From positions 1 to 58,492 of the forward strand of contig NZ_CALUYG010000014.1 of NCBI RefSeq assembly GCF_944324935.1: a stretch of DNA of 58,492 nucleotides, given 5' to 3'. Source of the DNA: an uncultured Desulfovibrio sp. (GTDB lineage: Bacteria; Desulfobacterota; Desulfovibrionia; Desulfovibrionales; Desulfovibrionaceae). Below the pieces are notes generated by a model. It searched no databases. It was not told where the DNA came from and was given only the letters and a program-made list of their open reading frames with translations. Every line of letters starts with the position of its first letter. Positions within the stretch are counted from its first letter, which is position 1. Both the position numbers and the translations under genes were made by a program. Shown here one piece after another: positions 43,424 through 53,395 of the stretch.

Positions 43424-45082
43424 ATGAGATTCCCCTCCATAAGGCAGGTCCTGCACCAAACAGGCATGGGCAAAATACTGTCCGTCACGCTATTCTGTCT
43501 GTATTTTACGTTCTGCATCACGTTGATCTCGGCCTTTTCGTATCCCAATTACGCCATAAAATATCTTTTGACAGCGATCTGCCCTGCAAGTTTGTTCATC
43601 CTCGTCCTTTCCATCGCTCGGGGCAGGCTGTTCACGACGCTTGTCGTGATCCAAGCGGCATATCTTTCGTTTATCAATATTTTTTTGATCTATCATACCG
43701 CCCTGAATGGTGTTCCTGTCGCGAATGAAGGCTTCTTCGTTATTTTTGAAGCCTTCTCGCAAGAGAATATTCATGAAAATTGGGGATGGATAAAATCAAA
43801 CTTTTCCATTATGGGGATAGCGCTTATCATCCTCTCCATTTCAGTATTTATTATTGTCACAAAAAAAAGCTTGCGATACAGCAGACAGAGGGTGAATATC
43901 CCCTTTGTAGTCTGCATCACTGCGCTCCTGCTTGCTGTCGGCCTCTATAAATATAAGGATATTGCGGAATTGCTGAGCAAATATCAGCAATCGGCGATCC
44001 CTATACACTATGTCAGATACCAAAATGTCATTGCGTCGATGAAAGACATCAAAAAGTATACGGACAGCATAGCATTCACCGCCGCCTGCCGTGATATGGA
44101 CAAAAATCCGTTATACATAATCGTTATCGGTGAGTCCGCCACGCGTCACCACTGGGGACTCTATGGATATGAACGGGATACGACGCCGCTGATCAGCAAA
44201 AAAAATAATGTATTCGTCTTCAAGGATGCCGTCGCAACATCTTCCGCCACACTCATGTCATTGACCAGCAGCCTTGCCGTGGACACTGCCGATGGCAAAA
44301 AAATTTCCCTTGCGGATTTTTTTGTGGCAGCGGGATTCCGCACGGAGCTTTACTCCAACCAGCCCGCAGGCGGACGCCATGATACTGCTCTTGGCTATCT
44401 GTTCAACAATATCGAATGGAAATACCACGCATCAAAATTTGGACAGTATGCCCAATATGATCAAATCATTGTTGCAAAAGCGATCGACGCCATAAAAAAG
44501 AATGATGTGCCGACGGCGATATTCATCCATTTGCTTGGATCGCATGTCGACTTTTGCGACAGATACCCAAAAGAGTTCGCCCGATTCACATCAGACGATG
44601 TCATCCGCGACAAGCCGTATATCCCACAAGGAAAAAGAATATCTGCCGCACAGCGCATCAACTGCTACGATAATTCGATATATTATACCGATCATCTTCT
44701 TGATAGGATCATAGATGCCGCGAAGGATAGCGGACGATACGGCTTTGTGCTGTATTTTTCCGATCATGGGGAAGAAAATTTTGAGTTCAGGGACCATTTT
44801 GGGCGCGGTGGACTCAATTCGACGATAGTTTACGATATTCCCATGATCATATGGACATCAGAAGATTTTTTGCGTGAGCATGCTGAGATGCTGACTCCCG
44901 CCATATTGCGGCAGCCTGTCTGGATGAAGAACCTCCTCCCTTCGCTTGCCGATCTTGCCGGGATACGTTCCGAGCATATCGACATAAGCAAAAGCTTTTT
45001 CCGGCCGCATGCCGCCGGAGAAGTACGCCTGTGTGACGACAAGCCCTATGAGTCTCTGGCAGGCCATGCGCGCATGCCCTGA
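43424..45082 (+). CDS. Phosphoethanolamine transferase (EptA/sulfatase superfamily)
   Basis: 552 residues. An N-terminal membrane domain of about five spans (to ~200) is followed by a periplasmic sulfatase-like domain. Signatures: GESATRHHWGLYGY near 236 (metal-binding Glu237), TSSATLMSL near 275 (candidate nucleophile Thr), FIHLLGSHVDF, YFSDHGEE and DHFGRG (metal ligands). Such enzymes add phosphoethanolamine to lipid A or other surface sugars, lowering negative charge and often raising polymyxin resistance. The gene is clearly more AT-rich than its neighbours, a sign of transfer. The start is MRFPSIR, after GGGAGAG. An upstream in-frame start would sit inside the operator. Confidence 0.85.
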   Translation: MRFPSIRQVLHQTGMGKILSVTLFCLYFTFCITLISAFSYPNYAIKYLLTAICPASLFILVLSIARGRLFTTLVVIQAAYLSFINIFLIYHTALNGVPVANEGFFVIFEAFSQENIHENWGWIKSNFSIMGIALIILSISVFIIVTKKSLRYSRQRVNIPFVVCITALLLAVGLYKYKDIAELLSKYQQSAIPIHYVRYQNVIASMKDIKKYTDSIAFTAACRDMDKNPLYIIVIGESATRHHWGLYGYERDTTPLISKKNNVFVFKDAVATSSATLMSLTSSLAVDTADGKKISLADFFVAAGFRTELYSNQPAGGRHDTALGYLFNNIEWKYHASKFGQYAQYDQIIVAKAIDAIKKNDVPTAIFIHLLGSHVDFCDRYPKEFARFTSDDVIRDKPYIPQGKRISAAQRINCYDNSIYYTDHLLDRIIDAAKDSGRYGFVLYFSDHGEENFEFRDHFGRGGLNSTIVYDIPMIIWTSEDFLREHAEMLTPAILRQPVWMKNLLPSLADLAGIRSEHIDISKSFFRPHAAGEVRLCDDKPYESLAGHARMP

Positions 45083-45398
45083 ACGCTTTTCGCGTATCCC
45101 GTGTGCGGGCAAATGTGCGTGGTGTCCTGACGCACCATCCTTTCCCCTATGCGCCCGTGCCGGGAAGGAGGCGGAGCATGCGCCATGCGCCCTCCAGCAA
45201 GTATGCAGAGCGCATGCAGATATGCTCAACAAGCGAAAATCATGGGAAAAGCGGATAACAGGCCCTGGCGGTGCAGGGAGCGTGCGGCGCGCCGGCAATC
45301 CCGGAGTGCGGCGGGAGAGGACGCCGAAGGCGATGAGGCGGCGGGCGGCCTCATCCTGAGCGGGAGCGTTTGCGGCGATCGCCGCCGAAGGAGGGAGC
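45083..45398. other. Gene-free stretch with hairpins
   Basis: 316 bp between convergent genes. An 8-bp hairpin (GATGAGGC / GCCTCATC, 45332-45355) and a 14-bp palindrome GCGGCGATCGCCGC (45372-45385) are present, neither with a T run on a strand that would make a standard terminator. Either could end transcription of apt or the transferase. Confidence 0.35.
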
Positions 45399-45911
45399 CT
45401 ACACGTGCAGGAGCACGGACAGGGGCACGCCATCCAGCACGCGACGGCCGTTGAGGGCGTCCAGCTCCATGAGCATGCAGCAGCCGGCAACGGTGGCGCC
45501 GCTCTGACGCACCAGCTCCAGCATGGCCCCGATGGTGCCTCCCGTGGCCAGCACATCATCCACGATCAGCACGCGATCCTCCTTGTGCAGGGCATCCTTG
45601 TGCAGACAGAGCGCGTTGGAGCCGTATTCAAGGTCGTAGCTGACGGAAAAAACGGCGCGCGGCAGCTTGCCGGGCTTGCGGACGGGAGCCAGGCCGATGC
45701 CGAGACGCAGGGCCAGGGGCGCCGCCAGCAGGAAACCCCGGGCCTCGGGAGCCATGATCATGGTGGGGCGCAGGGGGCGTGCCGCGTCGGCCATCCGTTC
45801 GATAACGCCGCCAAAGGCTTCGGGGGAAGCCAGCAGCGGCGTGATGTCGTAAAAGAGGATGCCGGGCTTGGGATAATCGGGAACCTGTCGGATGAAAGCG
45901 CTGATGTCCAT
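45399..45911 (-). CDS. apt: Adenine phosphoribosyltransferase
   Basis: 170 residues. The enzyme joins adenine and PRPP to AMP in purine salvage. Start MDISAFIRQVPDYPKPGILFYDIT; APEARGF contacts the base and VLIVDDVLATGGT (114-126) is the PRPP loop with both acidic residues. AAGGAT lies upstream. A housekeeping gene next to T6SS locus 2, on the opposite strand. Confidence 0.93.
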   Translation of the reverse strand: MDISAFIRQVPDYPKPGILFYDITPLLASPEAFGGVIERMADAARPLRPTMIMAPEARGFLLAAPLALRLGIGLAPVRKPGKLPRAVFSVSYDLEYGSNALCLHKDALHKEDRVLIVDDVLATGGTIGAMLELVRQSGATVAGCCMLMELDALNGRRVLDGVPLSVLLHV

Positions 45912-46240
45912 GACGATCCTTGCGTGCGGGAAAGGGGTCGATAGCGGGCCGGCGACAAAGACGGCGCATCGTTTCCACCATAGCATGGCGCGGCCCGGCC
46001 GTAAAGCCGTCATCGCCGTTCGGCCCGGCGCTCCCCTTCCGTGATGCGGCCCCGCCGCATGGCGGCACGCCGGCTTTCCGTATCACTTTGAGACTTGACA
46101 GCCATCGGGAAGAGTTCCTACAGAGGAAGAAAGAGCGGACTCGCGGCTGGCGCAACGGGACGGCCCGGACAGACAGGCGCACGCCTGGATGCTGCCCGTG
46201 TGCGCTGCCTCACGGATCAGGTCGGCAGCAAGGAGTTTCC
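45912..46240. other. Divergent intergenic region before T6SS locus 2
   Basis: 329 bp. TTGACA at 46095-46100 is the best -35 match, with only a poor -10 near 46119. No repeat or RNA is seen. A Shine-Dalgarno AAGGAG sits before the ClpV ATG. Confidence 0.3.
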
Positions 46241-48931
46241 ATGATCGGCGTTGATATGAAAGGGCTTATCGACAGGTGCGATACGCTGTGCACGCAGGCC
46301 TTGCATGCCGCGGCGGGCCTTACCGTCAACCGTGAGCAGTATGAGGTGACGGTCGAACACTTCCTGCTCTCCTGCCTTGAGGAGGAACGCAGCGACGCAG
46401 CCCTGATCCTGACGCGTTCCGGCATCGAAAAGGCCGTTCTCCAGCGGGAGTTGCAACGCAGCCTTTCCCTCCTGCGCAGCGGCAATACCGGGCGTCCCGT
46501 CTTCTCGCCGACGTTGCAGGACGTGCTGGAGGCCGGCTGGCTGGTATCCTCCGTCGATCTGGGCGCAACGGCCATCCGCTCCGGCGGCGTGCTGCTGGCC
46601 TTTCTCCGGCGGCCGGGTTTTTACGCTCAGGGCGATTATCCCGCCCTGCTCCGCGACCTTGACGGGGACGCCCTCCTGCGGGAGTTCGCCCGCCTGACCG
46701 CGGATTCCTGCGAAGCGGACGCCTGCCTGCCCGCGGGACATGCGGACGCTGCCGCCCGGAGCGAGGCCGCGCAGGGCGGCGAGAGCTTTCTTGCCCGCTT
46801 TTGCGAGGACTTCACCGCCAAGGCCCGCGCCGGGAAGCTGGACCCCGTCTTTGGCCGGGATCAGGAGATACGGCAGATGGTGGACATCCTTGCCCGGCGG
46901 CGCAAGAACAATCCCATCCTCGTGGGCGATCCCGGCGTGGGCAAGACGGCCGTCATGGAAGGACTTGCCCTGCGCATCAGTGAAGGCGACGTGCCGGAGA
47001 CCCTGCGCGACACGACCCTGCTGGGGCTGGACATCGGTCTGCTGGAAGCGGGCGCGTCCGTCAAGGGAGAATTCGAACGCCGCCTCAAGGGCGTGCTGGA
47101 CGAGATCCGAGCGTCGGAAAAGTCCATCATCCTGTTCATCGACGAAGCCCATCTGCTCGTCGGCGCGGGCAACGGGGCCGGCGGGGCGGACGCCGCCAAC
47201 CTTATGAAACCCGCGCTGGCCCGTGGCGAGATCCGTACGTGTGCCGCCACCACCTGGAAGGAATACAAGAAATATTTTGAAAAGGATGCCGCGCTGGCCC
47301 GCCGCTTCCAGCTCGTCCGGCTGGATGAGCCCTCGGTGGAAACGACGGCCCTCATCCTGCGCGGCCTGCGCGCCGGCTACGAAGCCTCCCACAAGGTGCT
47401 GGTGCGCGACGAGGCCCTGCAGGCGGCCGCCGATTACGCGGGGCGCTACATCAGCGGCCGTTTCCTGCCGGACAAGGCCGTTGACCTGCTCGATACGGCC
47501 TGCGCCCGCGTCAAGGTCTCCCTCGTGGCCAGGCCGGGCCCGCTGGAAGATGCCCAGCGCCGGGCACAGGCCTGCCGCCGCCAGCTCGACGCCCTTGAGC
47601 GCGATGCCGCCGAGGGCGCCAGCGTGGATGCCGATCGCTGCGCCGCCCTGCGCGAGGCCATAGCGGCGGCCACGACGGAAGCCGCGGCGCTGGAGGCCCG
47701 CTGGCAGGAGGAGAAGGATCTGGCCCAGGCCGTTCTGGATGCCCGCGCCGCCCTGAGCGCCGCCCGCGCCGCCGAGGCGACGGGATCTTCGGACGACGGC
47801 CCGACGACGGACGGGGATGCCGCCTCCGCCGGCGAGGCCCTGCGGGCCGCCCGCGAGGCGCTGGCCGCCCGTCAGGCCGGCTCGCCGCTGGTCAGCGTGG
47901 AAGTGACGGCCGACGTGGTGGCGCAGGTGGTCTCCGACTGGACGGGCATCCCCGTGGGCAAGGTTGCACGGGATCAGGCCGCCCAGATCGCCGACCTCGA
48001 CCGCACGCTCTCCGCCCGCATCCAGGGGCAGACGGCGGCGCTGCGGGCCGTGGTGGAAGGCATACAGGCAGGCAAGGCCGGTCTGCGCGCGCCGGAACAG
48101 CCGCTGGGGGTCTTCCTGCTGGTGGGGCCGTCCGGCGTGGGCAAGACGGAGACCGGTCTGGCCCTGGCCGATGCCCTTTTCGGGGACGAGCGCTCCGTCA
48201 TCACGGTCAACATGAGCGAATTTCAGGAAAAGCATACGGTCTCCCGCCTTGTGGGCTCCCCGCCCGGCTATGTGGGCTACGGCGAAGGCGGCCTGCTGAC
48301 CGAGGCCGTGCGCCGGCGGCCCTATTCCGTCGTGCTGCTGGACGAGGTGGAAAAGGCGCATCCCGATGTCATGCAGCTGTTCTATCAGGTCTTCGACAAG
48401 GGGACGCTGACCGACGGCGAAGGGACCGAAGTCAGCTTCCGCAATACGGTCATCATGCTGACCTCCAACCTCGGCTCGGAGATCACGCAGGCCCTCTGCG
48501 AGGACCCGGACGATCCCCCGGCGGCCGATGTCGTGTCCGCGGCCCTGCGACCGCTGCTTTCCCGACACTTTCAACCGGCGCTGCTGGCCCGCATGCGCGT
48601 GGTCCCCTATGTCAGTCTGGGGCCTGCGGCCCTCGAGTCCATCGCCGCCCTCAAGCTGGGGGCGCTGGCCCGCCGTCTGGCGGCCAACAACGGCATGCGC
48701 TGCGCCTGGAGCGACGAGGTCCCCCGCTGGCTGGCCTCCCGCTGCACGGAGACCGAGACAGGCGCCCGCAACATCGACTATGTGCTCGCCGGCACCGTCC
48801 TGCCCCGCCTGGCCCGCAGCATCCTGGCGCACATGGCCGAGGAGCGCCCGCCGCAGCATGTGCGGCTGGACATCCAGGAGAATGAACTCGTCATGCTGTT
48901 TGCGGACGCCGCACAGGAGGCTTCGGCATGA
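46241..48931 (+). CDS. tssH: Second TssH/ClpV ATPase
   Basis: 896 residues. Same plan as the ClpV at 22062: Clp-N (~1-165), AAA1 with GDPGVGKT near 228 and ILFIDEAH, an Ala-rich middle domain, AAA2 with GPSGVGKTE near 628 and VVLLDEVEKAHPDV. The N domain is only distantly similar to the first copy, so the two serve different sheaths. It heads T6SS locus 2. The start MIGVDMKGL follows AAGGAG; an open extension upstream is rejected. It overlaps the next gene by ATGA. Confidence 0.93.
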   Translation: MIGVDMKGLIDRCDTLCTQALHAAAGLTVNREQYEVTVEHFLLSCLEEERSDAALILTRSGIEKAVLQRELQRSLSLLRSGNTGRPVFSPTLQDVLEAGWLVSSVDLGATAIRSGGVLLAFLRRPGFYAQGDYPALLRDLDGDALLREFARLTADSCEADACLPAGHADAAARSEAAQGGESFLARFCEDFTAKARAGKLDPVFGRDQEIRQMVDILARRRKNNPILVGDPGVGKTAVMEGLALRISEGDVPETLRDTTLLGLDIGLLEAGASVKGEFERRLKGVLDEIRASEKSIILFIDEAHLLVGAGNGAGGADAANLMKPALARGEIRTCAATTWKEYKKYFEKDAALARRFQLVRLDEPSVETTALILRGLRAGYEASHKVLVRDEALQAAADYAGRYISGRFLPDKAVDLLDTACARVKVSLVARPGPLEDAQRRAQACRRQLDALERDAAEGASVDADRCAALREAIAAATTEAAALEARWQEEKDLAQAVLDARAALSAARAAEATGSSDDGPTTDGDAASAGEALRAAREALAARQAGSPLVSVEVTADVVAQVVSDWTGIPVGKVARDQAAQIADLDRTLSARIQGQTAALRAVVEGIQAGKAGLRAPEQPLGVFLLVGPSGVGKTETGLALADALFGDERSVITVNMSEFQEKHTVSRLVGSPPGYVGYGEGGLLTEAVRRRPYSVVLLDEVEKAHPDVMQLFYQVFDKGTLTDGEGTEVSFRNTVIMLTSNLGSEITQALCEDPDDPPAADVVSAALRPLLSRHFQPALLARMRVVPYVSLGPAALESIAALKLGALARRLAANNGMRCAWSDEVPRWLASRCTETETGARNIDYVLAGTVLPRLARSILAHMAEERPPQHVRLDIQENELVMLFADAAQEASA

Positions 48932-49722
48932 GCAAGCGTCCCGCCGTCCTGCTGACCCTGCTGGAAGAGAATCCCGCGCTGGCCAGCACGCTGGGTGAGG
49001 AGCTTTCCCGTCTCGGCGCCGACTGCCGGGCCCATTTCTGGACGCACGACCAGGATGTGCAGGCCCTGGCCCCCCTGCTGGCCGAGGTCTGCCAGCCCGA
49101 TCACGGGGCTTGGCTCATCGCCGGTGAAGCCCGTACCTTTGCCCGGCCGGACATGCTGCGTGGCCTTGCGCTGGCCGCCCTGGCCGCCCGGGCCACGCGG
49201 CAGCAGACAGGAGGGACCGCCCTGCCGATACTGCTTGCGCCGTCCGGCGGCGATCTGCCCCCCCTGCCCACGCCCCTGCAAGACGCCGACATCGTGGTGC
49301 GGGGGATCGGCGCCAAGACCATCGCCCGCCTGTTCACGCCGGGCACGGTCGGCACGCCGCCCTACCGGCTTGCGCTCCATGCCCGGCCCGGCCTCGGCCT
49401 CTGGCTGGAATGCGGCCCCACTGACGACCCGTGGGAGGGGGTATTGCTCGGCGCGAGCGGCTGCGCGCCGGATGCGCACGGCGTCGGCCCGGCCGGCGTC
49501 ATCCCGCAGCGCTGCACCCTGCATCACTCCTTGCGGGGGGTGCGGCTCACCGCGGGAGGAAGGGAATTTACCGCCTGGGGCACAGGCAATCACCTTTCTC
49601 CGGCGGAAAGTTATTTCGTCCGGCTGGACGGCCTGCCCGATGCCCTGGTGTTCGGTCCGCTGCCAGGCGAGGACGCGGCGGAACTCTTCGTGCTTTCGCT
49701 CCACCCGCAGCAGGAGGCATGA
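48928..49722 (+). CDS. T6SS-associated protein of unknown function, paralogue of 37122
   Basis: 264 residues, cytoplasmic. Shares with 37122-37898 the AWL(I/V)xGE...RxDxL pattern, a long Leu/Ala helix, PPLPTPL, GLWLECGPTDDPWEG, GVGPAGVIPQRC and HHSLRGV. No known domain recognised. Here it is coupled to ClpV2 by an ATGA overlap and followed by VgrG2, while the other copy ends the core operon, so it seems a T6SS-linked family not tied to one neighbour. Function unknown. Confidence 0.6.
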   Translation: MSKRPAVLLTLLEENPALASTLGEELSRLGADCRAHFWTHDQDVQALAPLLAEVCQPDHGAWLIAGEARTFARPDMLRGLALAALAARATRQQTGGTALPILLAPSGGDLPPLPTPLQDADIVVRGIGAKTIARLFTPGTVGTPPYRLALHARPGLGLWLECGPTDDPWEGVLLGASGCAPDAHGVGPAGVIPQRCTLHHSLRGVRLTAGGREFTAWGTGNHLSPAESYFVRLDGLPDALVFGPLPGEDAAELFVLSLHPQQEA

Positions 49723-49867
49723 GCCGGCATCGCATGCCGTCCATGCCGCCCGCCGCTTGCGCCCCGCCGTCGTCCCGCGGGCCGGCTGACCCAATGTGCC
49801 GCCCTTGTTCCTGACCATCGCGTCCGGTCGGGGCGTTTCCTCTCGTGTCCGACCTCAAGGATCCCAC

Positions 49868-52800
49868 ATGGCCTCCCCTCTCACTGAGCGTTTTCGTTTT
49901 TTCTCTCCGGCACAGGACAAGGAACCTTTCCACGTCATCGGCTTTCGCGGCGAAGAGGGGCTGCACCGGCTCTTCGACTTCCAGATCGATCTTGTCTGCG
50001 CCGATGCCGCCGTGGATACCGGGGCGCTGCTGGCCTCTCCCTGCCGCTTTGAGGTGATGCGGGATGGCGACGCCGATCCCGCCGTCTTTTCCGGCTATCC
50101 CGCGGCGGTGGAGCAGCGGGGCTTTTTCAACGGCTATGCCTACTATGCCGTACGGCTGCGCCCGACCTTCTGGAAATTGAGTCAGATACGACAAAGCGCC
50201 ATTTTTCTGGACAAAAAGCTGGAAGACGTGCTGCGCGAGCTGATGGCCTCGCAGCCCTTTTTCAGCTTCCCTCATGAATTCCGCCTGACGGCCCAGGACT
50301 ATCCCGTGCCCGAATTCGCCATGCAGTATCAGGAAACGCTCTATGACTACATGTGCTGGCGCATGGAGGAGCAGGGGGCCTATTTTTATTTTGAGGAAAA
50401 GAACGGCACGGATACGGTCATTTTTGCCGATGCGCCGCAGTCCCATTCCACGGCTGATGCGCCGCGGCTTTCCTACTCGCCCGCGTCCGGGCTGGAAGGC
50501 GATCTGCGGGAGGAGGTCATCGTCTCCTTTGCGCTGACCCAGACGCCGCTGCCGCGCCGGGTGGTGCTGCGCAGTTACGACTGGCGCAATCCCAACAAGC
50601 CGGTGGTGGGCATGGCTGATGTGGACGCCAACGGCCTTGGCGACGTCTACCTGAGCAACGAATATGTGGAAAACGACAATGAGGCCAATCGTCTGGCCGC
50701 CATCCGCGCGCAGGAGCTCCGCTGCCGGGGCCGCCTCTTCCATGGCGCAAGCTCAGCGCCTGTCTTGCGGCCGGGCCGCATCTTCCGGCTGGAGCGTCAT
50801 TACGGCGAGCCGTTCAATCGTGACTATCTGGTGACGACAATCACCCATGAAGGCCGGCAGGACGCCTTCCTGTCCCTGGGTCTGGGCATCCCCCTGCGCG
50901 AGCCTGGCGAACGCCTCTACTACCGCAATACCTTTACCTGCATGGAAGCGGACGTGCCCTACCGCCCGGCGCGCACGGCGCCGCGCACCCACATCCCCGG
51001 CGTGCTGCGGGCCTTTGTGGCCGGGGACAGCAGCGGGGCACGGGCGGAGATGGACGAATACGGCCGCTACAAGCTTACCTTCCCCTTCGACGTGTCCGGC
51101 CGGTCGGGCGGTAACGCAAGCTGCTGGATACGTCGCGCCCAGGCGCAGGTGGGCAAGGACAGCGGCCTCGGCCTGCCCCTGCTGCCGGGGACGGAAGTGC
51201 TCGTCTCCTTCGTGGACGGCAATCCCGATCTGCCGGTCATCGGCGGCGCGCTGGCCAACGGCGAGACGGGCAGCATCTCCGGCGCGGGCAACGCCAACTT
51301 CCAGGGCCTGCGCAGCCCCGGCGGCAACCAGATCACCATCAATGATACGGACAAGAAGCAGGGCATATCCCTCTCCACGCCGACGGGCAGCGGACTGACC
51401 ATCGCCGCCGGCTCCACGGAAAGCGCCCTGCTCCACTCCGGGCAATTGGCCGAGGCGGCGGGGACAGGCTTTACGCAGCTGGCCAGCTTCGGCCTGTCCC
51501 AGTTCAGTGGCTTCAAGACCAGCAGCGGAGCATACCGCTTTGACCATAAAGCCTACTGGCCTGCCTTCATCGCGGCACTGAGCAGCACCGCCTCGTCCGT
51601 CATGGACACCCTGGCCGACGGCGCCTGCAAGAAGGACGAGAACAAACTGAAATGGGAGGCCAGCGGCGTCAAGACGCTTGCCACGGCGCTAAATGCGCTT
51701 GGCGACCTGCTCGTGGGGCTTGATACCCCTCCGCTGGCCTACGGCGGGGCCATGCTGGCGCAGGATGACCTTGCCAAGACCCTGTTGCAGGTCTCCCCCA
51801 GCAGCGGCGAGATGCTTTCCGCCGCGCTGCCCTATTTCAGCGCGCGGCTGGGCTCCCTGGCCAGCAATAGCGTAGAAGTCGCCAAGAAGAGCAAGGCCGC
51901 CGACGCGAGCGACGAAAAAAGAGATTCCTACATCGATGCCCTGAGAAGCGCCATGGCGGCGCTTTACGCAGCGGACCAAACTACCTATGCGACGTATGAA
52001 CAGCCGGATACGTCCGAAGCCTGCAGCAAATACGAGACCGTGGACGGCCAGCTTGAGACGGCCATCGGGACCTGCGCTCCCCGGCCTGGCGACACGGAAG
52101 ATGAAGCGGCAAAGAAAAGCGGCACAAAGGAAAATCTGGAAAACTGCCGCCAAACGCTTAAAAGTACCTACGCAAACTTCTGCACCGATGAAAATATCAA
52201 GGAAGAAGGCGAAAACTATTACGATAACCAAAAAAATACGGCGGGGCGCTCCTATCTCGTGGAAACGGCCGGAGGGCTCATCCCTGAGATCGTTTCGCTC
52301 ATCCTGTTCTACAGGGGGTATCTCAAGAAAAAGCGCCTCGGCGGTATCCTGCTGCGCGCCAAGGACCGCAACATCACCATGACGGCACAGGATGCCATCG
52401 CCATGCATGCCCAGCGCGGCATGCTGCGCAACACGCGCGATCTGCCGCGCGCTGACGCCACATTGACGACAGAGGCCATGGGGGCACAAGAACAATACGC
52501 GGCTTCGGACAGATCTACCGAGGATATCGGTGTGATCTCCCCCTATGGGCAGGGAATGGACGGGGCGAACAGCTGGGGCGTGCAGGTCGCCACGAACGCC
52601 CATGCCACGGACTTCATGCGGGAAATAGACGCGCTGAGCTGGCACATCAAGACAGATGATACGCCGCAACGCGGCGACTACATCCGCAAACGGGCCACCT
52701 TCCTTGCCGACACCACGGAACTGGAGTTCAGGCGCAACCGCTGGTCCTACCAGCGCAGCGAGGAAAATGCCCGCATCACGGCCGACAGGCAGCTCACCTT

Positions 52801-53395
52801 TACCAGCGGGCCCGCCACCGTCACCTTGCGGAAAACGACAAACGCGAAAAAGATCGCCCTGCTGCTGGGAACGCGGGATCAACAGAGTCAGATCGTCCTG
52901 CGCAGCCAAACGCAGGCCAAGAACGCCGCCGTCACGCAGGCGGCCTTCGCCCCCTCCTGCCTTTCCGTGACCTGCAAGCCCGCCAACGGGCAAAAGCCGA
53001 CGGCGCGTCTTGCCATGAAGGACAGCCTTGCGGCGCTCACCGTACCGGAGGCGTTTTTGCTCCTCTCGAATGGACAGGCCGCTCTTTCCGGAAAAAAATC
53101 CAGAGTCGTCTGTTCCGACGCGGGCATTTCCCTGGAACCCCAGACGGGCAAGGTTACGCTGGCGGATATAGAGGTCTCCGGCAACCAGATCGCCGGTACA
53201 AAGGACGGCATTTTGACGCTCGGCAACGGAGCCATCAAGATAACGGGCGTCAGCGCAACCATCACCGCGCGGGGCGAAGAGTCCGCCCGGGAGACGGCGC
53301 AGCTTGAGAGCCAGCAGGATACGGAGTTTTCGGAAAGCGACATGGCCAATGCCATGCAGGCATTGTTTGGGGAGGAGATGTCGCATGGAACATAA
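49868..53395 (+). CDS. vgrG: VgrG with a long C-terminal extension and internal helical insertion
   Basis: 1175 residues, nearly twice a usual VgrG. Residues 1-390 are the head (ERFRFFSPAQDKEPFHVIGFRGEEGLHRLFDF, QYQETLYDYMCWRMEEQGAYFYFEE), 393-469 the OB fold (DEYGRYKLTFPF, CWIRRAQAQVG, LPGTEVLVSFVDGNPDLPVIGG), then 473-515 beta repeats (GGNQITINDTDKKQGISLST). From ~520 to ~825 a helical, Lys/Ala/Asp-rich segment with cysteines is inserted, including one hydrophobic stretch (LIPEIVSLILFYRG). Beta-type repeats resume (ITMTAQDAIAMHAQRGM) to the end. The insertion could be a toxin or a structural domain; no catalytic motif is visible. AAGGAT precedes the ATG. Confidence 0.85.
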   Translation: MASPLTERFRFFSPAQDKEPFHVIGFRGEEGLHRLFDFQIDLVCADAAVDTGALLASPCRFEVMRDGDADPAVFSGYPAAVEQRGFFNGYAYYAVRLRPTFWKLSQIRQSAIFLDKKLEDVLRELMASQPFFSFPHEFRLTAQDYPVPEFAMQYQETLYDYMCWRMEEQGAYFYFEEKNGTDTVIFADAPQSHSTADAPRLSYSPASGLEGDLREEVIVSFALTQTPLPRRVVLRSYDWRNPNKPVVGMADVDANGLGDVYLSNEYVENDNEANRLAAIRAQELRCRGRLFHGASSAPVLRPGRIFRLERHYGEPFNRDYLVTTITHEGRQDAFLSLGLGIPLREPGERLYYRNTFTCMEADVPYRPARTAPRTHIPGVLRAFVAGDSSGARAEMDEYGRYKLTFPFDVSGRSGGNASCWIRRAQAQVGKDSGLGLPLLPGTEVLVSFVDGNPDLPVIGGALANGETGSISGAGNANFQGLRSPGGNQITINDTDKKQGISLSTPTGSGLTIAAGSTESALLHSGQLAEAAGTGFTQLASFGLSQFSGFKTSSGAYRFDHKAYWPAFIAALSSTASSVMDTLADGACKKDENKLKWEASGVKTLATALNALGDLLVGLDTPPLAYGGAMLAQDDLAKTLLQVSPSSGEMLSAALPYFSARLGSLASNSVEVAKKSKAADASDEKRDSYIDALRSAMAALYAADQTTYATYEQPDTSEACSKYETVDGQLETAIGTCAPRPGDTEDEAAKKSGTKENLENCRQTLKSTYANFCTDENIKEEGENYYDNQKNTAGRSYLVETAGGLIPEIVSLILFYRGYLKKKRLGGILLRAKDRNITMTAQDAIAMHAQRGMLRNTRDLPRADATLTTEAMGAQEQYAASDRSTEDIGVISPYGQGMDGANSWGVQVATNAHATDFMREIDALSWHIKTDDTPQRGDYIRKRATFLADTTELEFRRNRWSYQRSEENARITADRQLTFTSGPATVTLRKTTNAKKIALLLGTRDQQSQIVLRSQTQAKNAAVTQAAFAPSCLSVTCKPANGQKPTARLAMKDSLAALTVPEAFLLLSNGQAALSGKKSRVVCSDAGISLEPQTGKVTLADIEVSGNQIAGTKDGILTLGNGAIKITGVSATITARGEESARETAQLESQQDTEFSESDMANAMQALFGEEMSHGT

